Assembly: GCF_001612685.1 (NCBI RefSeq)
Contig: NZ_BDAY01000056.1
Location: 18,072-82,071, forward strand
Source of the DNA: Nocardia altamirensis NBRC 108246
GTDB lineage: Bacteria; Actinomycetota; Actinomycetes; Mycobacteriales; Mycobacteriaceae
Length of the DNA stretch: 64,000 nt
Direction: 5' to 3'
Below, one piece after another: positions 26,993 through 35,304 of the stretch. The notes beneath the pieces were generated by a model that ran no database searches, was not told the DNA's origin, and saw only the letters and a list, made by a program, of their open reading frames with translations. The position numbers were made by a program, and so were the translations under genes. The first letter of the stretch is position 1; the number at the start of each line of letters is the position of its first letter.

Positions 26993-27063
26993 AACGACGA
27001 ATGCCCACCGGGTCTGTTGAGCCGGTGGGCATCTCGTCGATAGAGGTCAGCGCAGCAGGGCGC
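26993..27063 (-). terminator. fadE25 terminator, right copy of the repeat
   Basis: Hairpin with 11-bp stem ATGCCCACCGG / CCGGTGGGCAT (27001-27032) directly after the fadE25 stop. The repeat extends into the last five codons of fadE25 (27047-27063). Confidence 0.75.
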
Positions 27064-28204
27064 GGGACATGACGACGCGCTGGATCTGGTTGGTGCCCTC
27101 GTAGATTTGGGTAATCTTGGCGTCGCGCATCATGCGCTCGACCGGGAAGTCGGTGGTGTAGCCTGCGCCGCCGAAGAGCTGGACGGCGTTGGTGGTGACC
27201 TCCATGGCGACATCGGAGGCGAAGCACTTGGCGGCCGCCGAGATGAAGCCGAGGTTTTTCTCGCCACGCTCGGCGCGGGCCGCCGAGGTGTAGACCATGA
27301 GGCGCGCGGCCTCGATCTTCATCGCCATGTCGGCCAGCATGAACTCGGTGTTCTGGAAGCTGGCGATGGTCTTGCCGAACTGCTTGCGGTCCTTGGTGTA
27401 GGCGATGGCCGCGTCCAAGGCGCCCTGCGCGATGCCGACAGCCTGCGCGCCGATGGTCGGGCGAGTGTGGTCGAGGGTCTGCAGCGCGGTCTTGAAGCCG
27501 GTGCCCGGCTCGCCGACGATGCGGTCACCGGGGATCCGGCAGTTCTCGAAATACAGTTCCGCCGTAGGCGATCCCTTGATACCCAGCTTGTGCTCGAGCG
27601 GGCCGACGACGAAACCCTCGTCGTCCTTGTGCACCAGGAAGGCCGAAATACCGTTGGCGCCCTTGTCCGCATCGTTCACCGCCATCACGGTGTACCAGGA
27701 AGACTTGCCGCCGTTGGTGATCCAACATTTGGAGCCGTTGAGGATCCAGTCGTCGCCCTCCTGCTTGGCGCGGGTGCGCATGCTGGCGGCGTCGGAACCG
27801 GCCTCGCGCTCGGACAGCGCGTAGGAGGCCATCTCACCGTTGACGATGTCGGGCAGCACCTTCTGCTTGAGTTCCTCGGAGCCGTTGAGGATCAGGCCCA
27901 TGGTGCCGAGCTTGTTGACCGCGGGGATGAGCGAGGACGAACCGCAGACGCGGGCGACCTCCTCGATCACGATGCAGGTGGCGACCGAGTCGGCGCCCTG
28001 GCCGCCGTAGGCCTCCGGCACGTGCACCGCGTTGAAGCCCGCGGCGTTGAGCGCGGTCAGCGCCTCTTCGGGGAACCGGGAGTTGCCGTCGACGTCCTTG
28101 GCGTGCGGCGCGATCTCCTTCTCCGCGAGGCCGCGGATGGCCGCGCGCAGTTCGTCGTGGAAGTCCTCGAGCTTGAACAGGTCGAAATCGGGGTTTCCCG
28201 CCAT
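27047..28204 (-). CDS. fadE25: Acyl-CoA dehydrogenase FadE25
   Basis: 385-aa flavoprotein that introduces the alpha-beta double bond into acyl-CoA. Signatures: YALSEREAGSDAASMRTRA and CWITNGGKSSWY around the FAD and substrate site, RKQFGKTIASFQ, and the catalytic-base region QIYEGTNQIQRVV. I recognise the sequence as the FadE25 orthologue; it begins MAGNPDFDLFKLEDFH and ends MSRALLR. In M. tuberculosis it adjoins purE and purK; here a TetR gene and a toxin-antitoxin pair intervene. The promoter is bracketed by two operator-like dyads. Confidence 0.93.
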   Translation of the reverse strand: MAGNPDFDLFKLEDFHDELRAAIRGLAEKEIAPHAKDVDGNSRFPEEALTALNAAGFNAVHVPEAYGGQGADSVATCIVIEEVARVCGSSSLIPAVNKLGTMGLILNGSEELKQKVLPDIVNGEMASYALSEREAGSDAASMRTRAKQEGDDWILNGSKCWITNGGKSSWYTVMAVNDADKGANGISAFLVHKDDEGFVVGPLEHKLGIKGSPTAELYFENCRIPGDRIVGEPGTGFKTALQTLDHTRPTIGAQAVGIAQGALDAAIAYTKDRKQFGKTIASFQNTEFMLADMAMKIEAARLMVYTSAARAERGEKNLGFISAAAKCFASDVAMEVTTNAVQLFGGAGYTTDFPVERMMRDAKITQIYEGTNQIQRVVMSRALLR

Positions 28205-28234
28205 GGGGTGCACTCCTGGTCGTCGGTACATGTC

Positions 28235-28314
28235 GGCACTCAGTGCCACATTCAGCTCAAGTATACGCAAGACGATTGCGATAACGTGCGGATACTTCCT
28301 GGCACTCAGTGTCA
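28235..28314 (-). promoter_or_regulatory. fadE25 promoter with paired TetR-type operators
   Basis: Two related dyads: GGCACT-C-AGTGCC at 28235-28247 (perfect) and TGGCACT-C-AGTGTCA at 28300-28314 (one mismatch), centres 66 bp apart. Between them on the minus strand is a -10-like TATACT (28265 to 28260). The tetR gene just upstream is the obvious candidate owner. Confidence 0.65.
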
Positions 28315-28337
28315 GATAGGTCGCACTTCGACCTTGA

Positions 28338-29021
28338 TCAAAGACTACTCAGCTTGCGCGCGACCAGCTCGGCAACCTGCCGCGGCGGGGTATCGCGCGG
28401 AAACACCGCGACCACCAGCTCGTCCGACGCCGGACGGTGGCCCGCGCCCCGCGGTATCGCGGCCAGCTCGACCCGCAGATCCGCCGCGCCCGCATCCGAT
28501 TCGCCGCGCACCATCCGTCGCAGCAGATAGTTGTGCGTCGCCGTCACCGCCGCCGTGTACTGCACCCGCGCCAGATCCGGCACCTCGGGCAGTCGCTCCC
28601 GCAGAAAATCGGTGAACAACCGCTCGTACCGAAACACCGTCACGATCTCCCGCTCCCGCAGCGCAGGCACCCGCCGCACCACCTGGTACCGCCGCTCCGC
28701 GATCGCCCGCCACTGCGTGAACCGCTCGAACACCTGAACCACCGCATCGCACACCGTGTCCCACGGATCCCCCTGCGCCGCAGCCAAGAATTCCGCCGCC
28801 TGCGCCAACTGCGATTCGTGATCGGCAAAGATCACATCCTCTTTCGACCGGAACTGCCGAAAGAACGTCCGCCGCGATATCCCCGCCGCCTCCGCGATCT
28901 CATCCACCGTCGTCGCCTCATACCCCTGCTCGGCAAACAACCGCAACGCCTGATCCACCACGGTCAGCCGAAACTGCGCGTTGTCCTCCCCACCCCGCAA
29001 CCGCCCCTCACCACTAGTCAC
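28338..29021 (-). CDS. TetR/AcrR-family regulator upstream of fadE25
   Basis: 227-aa regulator, GTG start at 29021 (VTSGEGRLRGGEDNAQFRL). HTH: ALRLFAEQGYEATTVDEIAEAAGISRRTFFRQF, a textbook TetR recognition helix. The C-terminal domain has many Arg residues and a MftR-type look. Same strand as fadE25 with a 133-bp operator-bearing gap, so it probably represses fadE25 and may sense an acyl-CoA. The long antisense open frame over it is a shadow. Confidence 0.86.
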   Translation of the reverse strand: MTSGEGRLRGGEDNAQFRLTVVDQALRLFAEQGYEATTVDEIAEAAGISRRTFFRQFRSKEDVIFADHESQLAQAAEFLAAAQGDPWDTVCDAVVQVFERFTQWRAIAERRYQVVRRVPALREREIVTVFRYERLFTDFLRERLPEVPDLARVQYTAAVTATHNYLLRRMVRGESDAGAADLRVELAAIPRGAGHRPASDELVVAVFPRDTPPRQVAELVARKLSSL

Positions 29022-29070
29022 CAGCCCACCGTAGCGAGGGATCCGATCCCACCGCGCCAACGCAGCGCTC

Positions 29071-29099
29071 TTTCGATTATTTCGTTTGTTTCGTATACT
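29071..29099 (+). promoter_or_regulatory. Iteron-bearing promoter of the toxin-antitoxin operon
   Basis: Three 9-bp repeats starting TTTCG at 29071, 29080 and 29089 (exact 9-bp period), running into a -10 box TATACT at 29094-29099. TTTCGA at 29071-29076 lies 17 bp upstream, in the -35 position. Repressor binding here would occlude polymerase, as in autoregulated toxin-antitoxin operons. Confidence 0.6.
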
Positions 29100-29120
29100 G
29101 CGAATAAGGAGGTGGTTGCC

Positions 29121-29579
29121 GTGGCACGGTTGCAAGCCGCGAAGCGGACGGAACCCGGAAAGATCGATGCCGATGTGGCCGCTCGCGCCATGCGTCGGAT
29201 CAAGGACTACCTCATGCAGCACCCCACGGAGCAGAACATCCGGGTGACGCGTGAACACCCCGGCGAGGACGCCCTCGTCTTGCCCCGGGAAGCCGTCAGC
29301 TTGCTGGCATTCATCCTGGCGCAAGCCGCCGAGGGGCGCGGTGTGTCGGTAGTCCCGTCGCATGCGGAACTCACGACCCAGCAAGCAGCCGACATGCTGA
29401 ATGTCTCCCGGCCCTATGTGGTCGGACTGCTGGAGGCAGCGGAAATTCCGTTCCGATTCGTCGGCCGCCACCGGCGAATCAGGTACGAGGACCTGAAGCG
29501 ATATCAGCAGCAGAACCAGGCGAAAAGTAAGACCGCCGCGGACGAGCTGGCCCGCCTCGGTCAAGATCTCGGCATCTGA
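29121..29579 (+). CDS. Antitoxin with excisionase-type helix-turn-helix
   Basis: 152 aa. The C-terminal part carries a MerR/excisionase HTH, ELTTQQAADMLNVSRPYVVG then GRHRRIRYEDLKRYQQQN; the N-terminal half is helical. GTG at 29121 is preceded by AAGGAGG eight bases upstream; GTG at 29112 overlaps that site and is less likely. Two bp from the PIN-domain gene, so it is the DNA-binding antitoxin of a type II pair, expected to neutralise the toxin and repress the iteron promoter. Confidence 0.83.
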   Translation: MARLQAAKRTEPGKIDADVAARAMRRIKDYLMQHPTEQNIRVTREHPGEDALVLPREAVSLLAFILAQAAEGRGVSVVPSHAELTTQQAADMLNVSRPYVVGLLEAAEIPFRFVGRHRRIRYEDLKRYQQQNQAKSKTAADELARLGQDLGI

Positions 29580-29581
29580 CC

Positions 29582-30148
29582 GTGGCCTTCGTCGTGGTGT
29601 ACGACGCCAATGTCCTGTACGGAAATGCCCTACGTGACTTGCTGATTCGAATCGCCATGGCCGGCTTGGTCCAAGCGAAGTGGACCAACAAGATCCTCGA
29701 CGAAGCACTCTCCAGCCTCGCGGACAAGCGGCCTGACATCCCGAAGGAGAAACTTGTCAGGCTGCGCGGACTGATGAACGAGGCGGTGCCGGATTGCCTG
29801 GTCGACGGCTACGAACCACTGATCGAAGGGCTGAAGTTGCCGGACCCTGACGACCGGCATGTCCTCGCGGCAGCCATTGCCGTAGGCGCGCAGGTCATCG
29901 TGACGTCCAACCTCGCTGACTTCCCCTCGGATGTGTTGAGCCCCTGGAATATCGAAGCGAAGAGCCCCGACGACTTCCTGCTCGACCAGATCGACCTCGA
30001 TGACCGGATCGTCTGGGCGTGCCTCCAGCAGATCGCGGATTCACACACCAATCCGCCGGAAACCGTCGAGGACGTACTCGACGCACTCGACAGTGCGGGC
30101 CTCGTGGAAGCCGTTGCGGCCCTTCGCGCCGGCGGCCTCGACTGCTGA
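29582..30148 (+). CDS. PIN-domain toxin
   Basis: 188-aa PIN-domain ribonuclease of the PIN_3 type. Acidic catalytic set: Asp in VVYDANVLYG, Glu in ILDEALSSL, Asp pair in PDPDDRHVLAAAI and the TSNLADFP strand. PIN toxins cleave RNA (tRNA or rRNA in characterised VapC). About 55 residues beyond the PIN core form a helical tail. GTG start. It ends back to back with purE (stop codons adjacent). Confidence 0.83.
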   Translation: MAFVVVYDANVLYGNALRDLLIRIAMAGLVQAKWTNKILDEALSSLADKRPDIPKEKLVRLRGLMNEAVPDCLVDGYEPLIEGLKLPDPDDRHVLAAAIAVGAQVIVTSNLADFPSDVLSPWNIEAKSPDDFLLDQIDLDDRIVWACLQQIADSHTNPPETVEDVLDALDSAGLVEAVAALRAGGLDC

Positions 30149-30661
30149 TCAGCCGAGGAGTTTGGTGCGGAGGGCCTCGTCTTTTTCGAGGACCATTTTT
30201 TCCAGGCCTGCTTGGAACTGTTGCATGCGGGTGCGGAGGTCGGGGTTGTGGGCGGCGAGGATGCGGACCGCGAGCAGGCCTGCGTTGCGGGCGCCGCCGA
30301 TGGAGACAGTGGCTACCGGGACGCCTGCGGGCATTTGGACGATGGACAGGAGGGAGTCCATGCCGTCGAGGTATTTGAGGGGGACGGGGACGCCGATCAC
30401 CGGGAGGGGGGTGGCGGAGGCGACCATGCCCGGCAGGTGCGCGGCGCCGCCCGCGCCGGCGATGATGACCTGGATGCCGCGGTCGGCGGCGTCGCGGGCG
30501 TAATCGAGCATGCGCTGCGGGGTGCGGTGCGCCGAGACGACGCCGACCTCGAAGCGAATGCCGAACTCCGCCAACGCTTCCGCGGCGGCTTCCATGGTCG
30601 GCCAGTCGGAGTCGGAGCCCATGATCAGGCCGACCTGCGGGCCGAGGGCGTTGCTACTCAT
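30149..30661 (-). CDS. purE: 5-(carboxyamino)imidazole ribonucleotide mutase
   Basis: 170-aa PurE: converts N5-CAIR to CAIR in purine synthesis. Signatures VGLIMGSDSDWPTM, VVSAHRTPQRM and AGAGGAAHLPGMVAS. Overlaps purK by 8 bp, so the two are co-translated. Confidence 0.95.
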   Translation of the reverse strand: MSSNALGPQVGLIMGSDSDWPTMEAAAEALAEFGIRFEVGVVSAHRTPQRMLDYARDAADRGIQVIIAGAGGAAHLPGMVASATPLPVIGVPVPLKYLDGMDSLLSIVQMPAGVPVATVSIGGARNAGLLAVRILAAHNPDLRTRMQQFQAGLEKMVLEKDEALRTKLLG

Positions 30662-31880
30662 GGGGATCCCATCCATCCGTCCAGATAGCGTGCGACATCC
30701 AATACGCCGCGCGCTCAGCCTTTTCCCGCACCACGACAACGTCGTCACCGAGAACATTGATGTGCCCGATCTTGCGGTCGGGGCGTTCGCCCTTCCCGTA
30801 CATGTGCACCTTGGCGTCGGGCATCCGCGCGAACAAATGGTGCAGGCGCTCGTCCATCGACATGGCAGGCGCCTCGGCGGCACCGAGAATGTTGGCCATC
30901 ACGGTGACCGGGGCCAGCGGGCTGGTGTCGCCGAGCGGGTAGTCGAGGACCGCACGCAAGTGCTGCTCGAACTGTCCGGTGCGAGCGCCGTCCATGCCCC
31001 AGTGCCCAGAGTTGTGCGGGCGCATCGCCAGCTCGTTCACCAGCAGCGTGCCGTCGTTGGTCTCGAACAGCTCCACCGCCATCGCGCCGACGACACCGAG
31101 CTCCTTGGCCAGGTTCAACGCCAGCGTCTCGGCCTGTGCCGCCAGATCGTCGTCGAGATCGGGTGCGGGCGCGATCACCACGGCGCACTGACCGTTGCGC
31201 TGCACCGTCTCCACCACCGGCCACGTCGCGGCCTGCCCGAACGGCGACCGCGCCACCATCGCGGACAACTCGCGCCGCAACGGCACCTTCGCCTCGGCGA
31301 GCAACTGCACCCCGTGCGCGAGCTGCTCGGTGACGATCGCCGCGGCCGCGTCGGCCGACTCGGGCATCCACACCCCGCGGCCGTCGTACCCGCCGCGCAC
31401 CGCCTTGAGCACGATCTGCCAGTTCTGCTCGGCCCCGAACCGCAGCGCGTCGTCGACGGAGGTCACCGGCGCGAACGCGGGCACGGGCAGCGCGAGCTCG
31501 GCCAGCTTCACCCGCATCGCCAGCTTGTCCTGCGCGAAGACCAACGCCTGCGGCGGCGGCTGCACGTTCACCCCCTCCGAGACCAGGGCCGCGAGATGCT
31601 CGGTCGGCACATGCTCGTGATCGAAGGTCAGCGCGTGCGATCCGACGGCGGCCTTGCGCAGCGCGGTCAGGTCGGTGTGACTGCCGAGCACCACGTCGGG
31701 ACTGACCTGTGCGGCGGGGTCGTCGGGATGCTCGGCGAGCACGCGTAGCCGCTGGCCGAGCGCGATCGCCGCCTGGTGCGTCATGCGCGCGAGCTGGCCG
31801 CCACCGATCATGGTGACGGTCGGCATGCTCGAAGGATCGAAGGAGCGCACGCTCGGCTCCGTCGTGACCGCTGTGTTCAT
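30654..31880 (-). CDS. purK: 5-(carboxyamino)imidazole ribonucleotide synthase
   Basis: 408-aa ATP-grasp enzyme that carboxylates AIR with bicarbonate and ATP to N5-CAIR. N-terminal TVTMIGGGQLARMTHQAAI, ATP-grasp KAVRGGYDGRGVW, and NELAMRPHNSGHW near the C-terminal metal site. ATG at 31880 preceded by GAGGGAG. Upstream of purE in one operon and divergent from the GtrA gene. Confidence 0.94.
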   Translation of the reverse strand: MNTAVTTEPSVRSFDPSSMPTVTMIGGGQLARMTHQAAIALGQRLRVLAEHPDDPAAQVSPDVVLGSHTDLTALRKAAVGSHALTFDHEHVPTEHLAALVSEGVNVQPPPQALVFAQDKLAMRVKLAELALPVPAFAPVTSVDDALRFGAEQNWQIVLKAVRGGYDGRGVWMPESADAAAAIVTEQLAHGVQLLAEAKVPLRRELSAMVARSPFGQAATWPVVETVQRNGQCAVVIAPAPDLDDDLAAQAETLALNLAKELGVVGAMAVELFETNDGTLLVNELAMRPHNSGHWGMDGARTGQFEQHLRAVLDYPLGDTSPLAPVTVMANILGAAEAPAMSMDERLHHLFARMPDAKVHMYGKGERPDRKIGHINVLGDDVVVVREKAERAAYWMSHAIWTDGWDPHE

Positions 31881-31927
31881 GGGCTCCCTCACGTCGGACC
31901 ATATTGTCACGTCCGGCGGGAATGGCC

Positions 31928-31939
31928 TGTACCGGTACA
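31928..31939. promoter_or_regulatory. 12-bp palindrome ahead of the GtrA gene
   Basis: Perfect TGTACCGGTACA ending 9 bp before the GtrA start codon, within the 68-bp purK/GtrA divergent gap. Possible operator; it could also be chance. Confidence 0.3.
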
Positions 31940-31948
31940 CTCGGCCCC

Positions 31949-32488
31949 GTGTCATTCGTCGACGACGTGGTGAGCGTCCTTCCCAAGCCTCTCGCGAAGA
32001 TCGCGTACCGGCATCGGGAGCTGATCAAGTTCGCCATCGTCGGAGCGACCACTTTCGTGATCGATAGCGGCATCTTCTACGTGCTCAAGTGGACGGTGCT
32101 GACCGAGAAGCCGGTCACCGCGAAGATCATTTCGGGTGTCATCGCGGTGATCGCGTCCTACATCCTGAATCGCGAATGGTCATTCCGGCACCGCGGTGGC
32201 CGTGAGAAGCATCACGAGGCGCTGCTGTTCTTCGGAGTCAGCGGGGTCGGCGTTGTCCTTGCCTTCATTCCGCTGTGGATCTCGAGTTATGTCTTCGATC
32301 TGCGCCAGCCCGATGTGAGCTTCACCGTCGAGAACATCGCGGACTTCATCAGCGCCTTCATCATCGGCAACCTGCTGCAAATGGCGTTCCGGTTCTGGGC
32401 GATGCGCCGCTGGGTTTTCCCCGACGAGATGAACGAAATCGCCGCCGAATTCGAAGATCTGGTCGAAGAGGAATTCGGCCGCAGCTGA
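31949..32488 (+). CDS. GtrA-family membrane protein (Rv3277-like)
   Basis: 179-aa protein with four TM helices: FAIVGATTFVIDSGIFYVL, IISGVIAVIASYILN, LLFFGVSGVGVVLAFIPLW and ISAFIIGNLLQMAFRFWAMR. GtrA signature RWVF near the C-terminus and an acidic tail. Its place between purK and a PH protein matches the mycobacterial orthologue. Presumed role: handling of polyprenyl-linked sugars for cell-envelope glycans. GTG start at 31949. Confidence 0.87.
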   Translation: MSFVDDVVSVLPKPLAKIAYRHRELIKFAIVGATTFVIDSGIFYVLKWTVLTEKPVTAKIISGVIAVIASYILNREWSFRHRGGREKHHEALLFFGVSGVGVVLAFIPLWISSYVFDLRQPDVSFTVENIADFISAFIIGNLLQMAFRFWAMRRWVFPDEMNEIAAEFEDLVEEEFGRS

Positions 32489-32513
32489 AATCGGCCCGCC
32501 GTGGCCGCCGAGT

Positions 32514-33821
32514 TCACCTCGGCTCAGGCACCACCGAATTCTGCGTGCGATACGCCGACGATCCGAGGAAGACCGCGAACAGCGCAGGCCTGCGTCGCTG
32601 CAGTTCCAGCCTGCCGCCATCGGCCTCGACCAGGGCACGCGCCAGGGCCAACCCCACACCGGTGGAGCCGCCCGCGGAGAACCCACGATCGAAGATGTGC
32701 GGCGCGAGCTCGTCACGCACCCCGTCGCCCTCGTCGGCGACCTCGACACACACCAGCGGATCCCGATCGACGCCCGGCCGCACCGTGCGCACCGACACCG
32801 TGCAGGTGCCGCCGCCGTGCATGAGCGCGTTGTCCACGAGCACCGCGACCGCCTCGCGCAGCCGCGAACCGGTGATCGGCGCGAGCAGCGACTCGTCCCC
32901 GATCAGGGCAAGTTCGCGGCCGGCCTCGGCGAACGGATGCTCCCACTCGGCCACGACCCCGCGCAGCTCCGCCATCACCGGCACCGGATCGAGATCGGCG
33001 GCGTCTTCGTCCCGCGACGCGCGCACCAGGTCATCGATGGCATCGGTGAGCCGATCCACCTGCGCCATCGCCTCCTCGGCCTCGTGCACCACCTCGGGGT
33101 CGGCGTGCGCGGAGAGCTCGTCGAGCCGCAGCCGCACGGCGGTGAGGCGGCTGCGCAGCTGATGGGAAACGTCGGCAACCAGCGCATGCTCGCGCTGCAA
33201 CCGCCCGGCGATCTCGACGGTGGCCGAATCGAGCACGTCGGAGACCCGATCGAGTTCGGAGATGCCGTGCCTGCGCGGATCCGGCCGGAAGTCGCCCATC
33301 GCCAGCCGGGCGGCCCGCGCCGCCACATCGCGTAACGGATCGGCGACCCGACGGGCGGTGACCACCGCGACCGAGACCGCGGCACCGAGCGAGGCGAGCA
33401 CCGCGAGTGCGACAACACCGACCGCCTGCCGCTGCCTGGCATGCATCGGCGCCGCAGGGACCTCGAGCCGCAGCGACCCCCTCGTGCCCATGGAGTACGA
33501 CTCGACCAGCGGGTCGTGCACCAGGTCTGCGCCGATATCCACCCGGGCGGCGTTGTCGTGTGGGGCCGGATAGACGATGGTCAGCTTGCCGTCCTGCGGT
33601 AGCAGCGGCTCCACCGCTCGGGTGTCGAGCTCGCCGAGCACCATGCCGTCGCCCTGTTCCTGGACCAGGATCGCGGCGCCGATGCGCTGCAGTTTGCCCT
33701 GTAGATCGTCGCGGGTGATGTCCTCGACCCACAGCCAGGCCGTGTAGGTCAGCGGCACGCCGAGCACCACCGTGGTGAGAGTCAGCACGGTGAGCATGGA
33801 CCGCAGGATTCTGCGCCGCAC
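32514..33821 (-). CDS. Sensor histidine kinase
   Basis: 435-aa membrane kinase. TM1 near residues 8-30 and TM2 at about 134-158 flank an extracytoplasmic sensor; HAMP follows (ARRVADPLRDVAARAARLAMGD). The H-box is DVSHQLRSRLTAVRLRL; ATP-binding boxes are VDNALMHGG (N), VADEGDGV (G1) and GVGLALARALVEADGG (G2). One bp after the response-regulator stop, so one operon. Signal unknown. Confidence 0.9.
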   Translation of the reverse strand: MRRRILRSMLTVLTLTTVVLGVPLTYTAWLWVEDITRDDLQGKLQRIGAAILVQEQGDGMVLGELDTRAVEPLLPQDGKLTIVYPAPHDNAARVDIGADLVHDPLVESYSMGTRGSLRLEVPAAPMHARQRQAVGVVALAVLASLGAAVSVAVVTARRVADPLRDVAARAARLAMGDFRPDPRRHGISELDRVSDVLDSATVEIAGRLQREHALVADVSHQLRSRLTAVRLRLDELSAHADPEVVHEAEEAMAQVDRLTDAIDDLVRASRDEDAADLDPVPVMAELRGVVAEWEHPFAEAGRELALIGDESLLAPITGSRLREAVAVLVDNALMHGGGTCTVSVRTVRPGVDRDPLVCVEVADEGDGVRDELAPHIFDRGFSAGGSTGVGLALARALVEADGGRLELQRRRPALFAVFLGSSAYRTQNSVVPEPR

Positions 33822-33822
33822 G

Positions 33823-34500
33823 TCAGTCGGTATTCAACCGGAAACCGACACCGCGAACGGTGACGATGCGGCGTTCGGCCATCGGGCCCTCGTCCCCGAT
33901 CTTGCGGCGCAACCAGGACATGTGCATATCCAACGTCTTGGAGCCGCGCAGCTCGGCGTCGCCCCACACCTCGCGCAGGATCGTCTCGCGCGGGACCACC
34001 TGGCCCGCCCGGTCGATGAGCACCTTCAGCAGCTCGTATTCCTTGTTCGCCAAGCCGATTTCGACGCCGTTCACCAGCACCCGGCGCGCGGCGGGCTCGA
34101 GCCGAATGCCGCCGACCTCGACGGTGTCGTCGCCGATTCCGCTGCGCCGCAGCAACGCCCGCACCCTGGCCAGCAGCTCGGCCAGCCGGAACGGCTTGCC
34201 GACATAGTCGTCGGCGCCCGCGTCGAGCCCGACGACGAAGTCGACCTCGTCGGTGCGGGCTGTGAGCATCAGCACAGCCAGGTCGGCGCCGCGGGCGCGC
34301 ACCTGGCGACACACCTCTAGCCCGTCCATGCCGGGCAGGCCGAGGTCGAGGATGAGCAGATCGTGATGCCCCTCCAGCGCCCGCTGGAGCACGGCGGGAC
34401 CGAAACGCTCGACGGTGACCGAATACCCTTCGCGCCCCAGGGCGCGCGACAACGGCGCGGCAATCGCCTCGTCGTCTTCTGCCAGTAGTACGGCCGTCAT
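33823..34500 (-). CDS. OmpR-family response regulator
   Basis: 225-aa regulator: receiver with acidic pocket EDD, phospho-acceptor Asp in LLILDLGLPGMDG, and LTARTDEVDFVVGLDAGADDYVGKPF; winged-helix output with LANKEYELLKVL and RRKIGD..RIVTVRGVGFRL. First gene of a two-component operon inserted between GtrA and the PH protein, which I recall as neighbours in M. tuberculosis. Confidence 0.92.
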   Translation of the reverse strand: MTAVLLAEDDEAIAAPLSRALGREGYSVTVERFGPAVLQRALEGHHDLLILDLGLPGMDGLEVCRQVRARGADLAVLMLTARTDEVDFVVGLDAGADDYVGKPFRLAELLARVRALLRRSGIGDDTVEVGGIRLEPAARRVLVNGVEIGLANKEYELLKVLIDRAGQVVPRETILREVWGDAELRGSKTLDMHMSWLRRKIGDEGPMAERRIVTVRGVGFRLNTD

Positions 34501-34570
34501 CTGCCCAGGTTAACCGGACATACCGACACCGGGCCGCTGCGCATCAACGAATGGCCGCGCGACGCTCCGC

Positions 34571-35119
34571 TCATCGGTAGTCGCCGTGTTCGCGCCGGTG
34601 CGCGTCCCAGCCGTTGTCGCCGTGGTCGACGTCGAAGACTTGGTGGTAGAGCAGCGAGTGCACCTGCTGCACGGACGGGATGTCGTCGTATTCGAGCGGT
34701 TCCGAGGAGGACGACTCGATGATCAACGTTCCGGTGCCGAGCATCCGATCGAACAGCCCGTGCCGGAACTGCACGCTGGAAATGCGGCTCATCGGAATGT
34801 CGATGCCCGAATGGGTGAGCACACCCTGGCGGACCATCAACCGCCGGTCGGTGATGATGAAGTGCGTCGACTTCCAGCTGAGAATCGGTGCGACACAACG
34901 CCATACGACGATGATCAGCCAAATCGCGAGTATCGCGATCAGCAGCACCGTGCGTGCGGTCCCCTCAGGAGCCTTGCGCGCCGCGAACCCCCCGGCGAAA
35001 CCCGCGAGTGCGGTGACGACGACCAACGTCACGATCGGCCAGAACAGCATTTTCCAATGCGGATGGCGGTGAAGAATCAGCTGTTCTTCCGGCGCGAGCA
35101 CATCCTCCGGATAACCCAT
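34571..35119 (-). CDS. PH-domain (bPH2/YdbS-like) membrane protein (Rv3278c-like)
   Basis: 182-aa protein starting MGYPEDVLAPEEQLILHRHP. Two TM helices (LFWPIVTLVVVTALAGF and VLLIAILAIWLIIVVWRC), then a bacterial PH domain with THFIITDRRLMVRQG and ISSVQFRHGLFDRMLGTGTL. The MGYP start matches the mycobacterial orthologue; an in-frame start 14 codons upstream exists. Function unknown. Divergent from the desaturase. Confidence 0.85.
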   Translation of the reverse strand: MGYPEDVLAPEEQLILHRHPHWKMLFWPIVTLVVVTALAGFAGGFAARKAPEGTARTVLLIAILAIWLIIVVWRCVAPILSWKSTHFIITDRRLMVRQGVLTHSGIDIPMSRISSVQFRHGLFDRMLGTGTLIIESSSSEPLEYDDIPSVQQVHSLLYHQVFDVDHGDNGWDAHRREHGDYR

Positions 35120-35304
35120 GGGCGGAACACTACCGTCTGAAGATGCCGAAATGCCTGACACCAGACCGCGTCGTGCTGCACAATCGTCTGCCTGCGCGTG
35201 TCGTGTCCGCGCACGGAGTTCTCCGTTCGATCTTGGCTCGTAGCTGTAGTCCGCAAGCAGTTCTGCTCGAACAAAGTCGCCGAAATACGACCGTGGAGGA
35301 TTGT

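Noticed and set aside
28437..29120. Long plus-strand extension of the antitoxin frame
   Set aside because: Antisense to tetR, Arg/Pro/His-rich; homology and the ribosome site place the true start at 29121.
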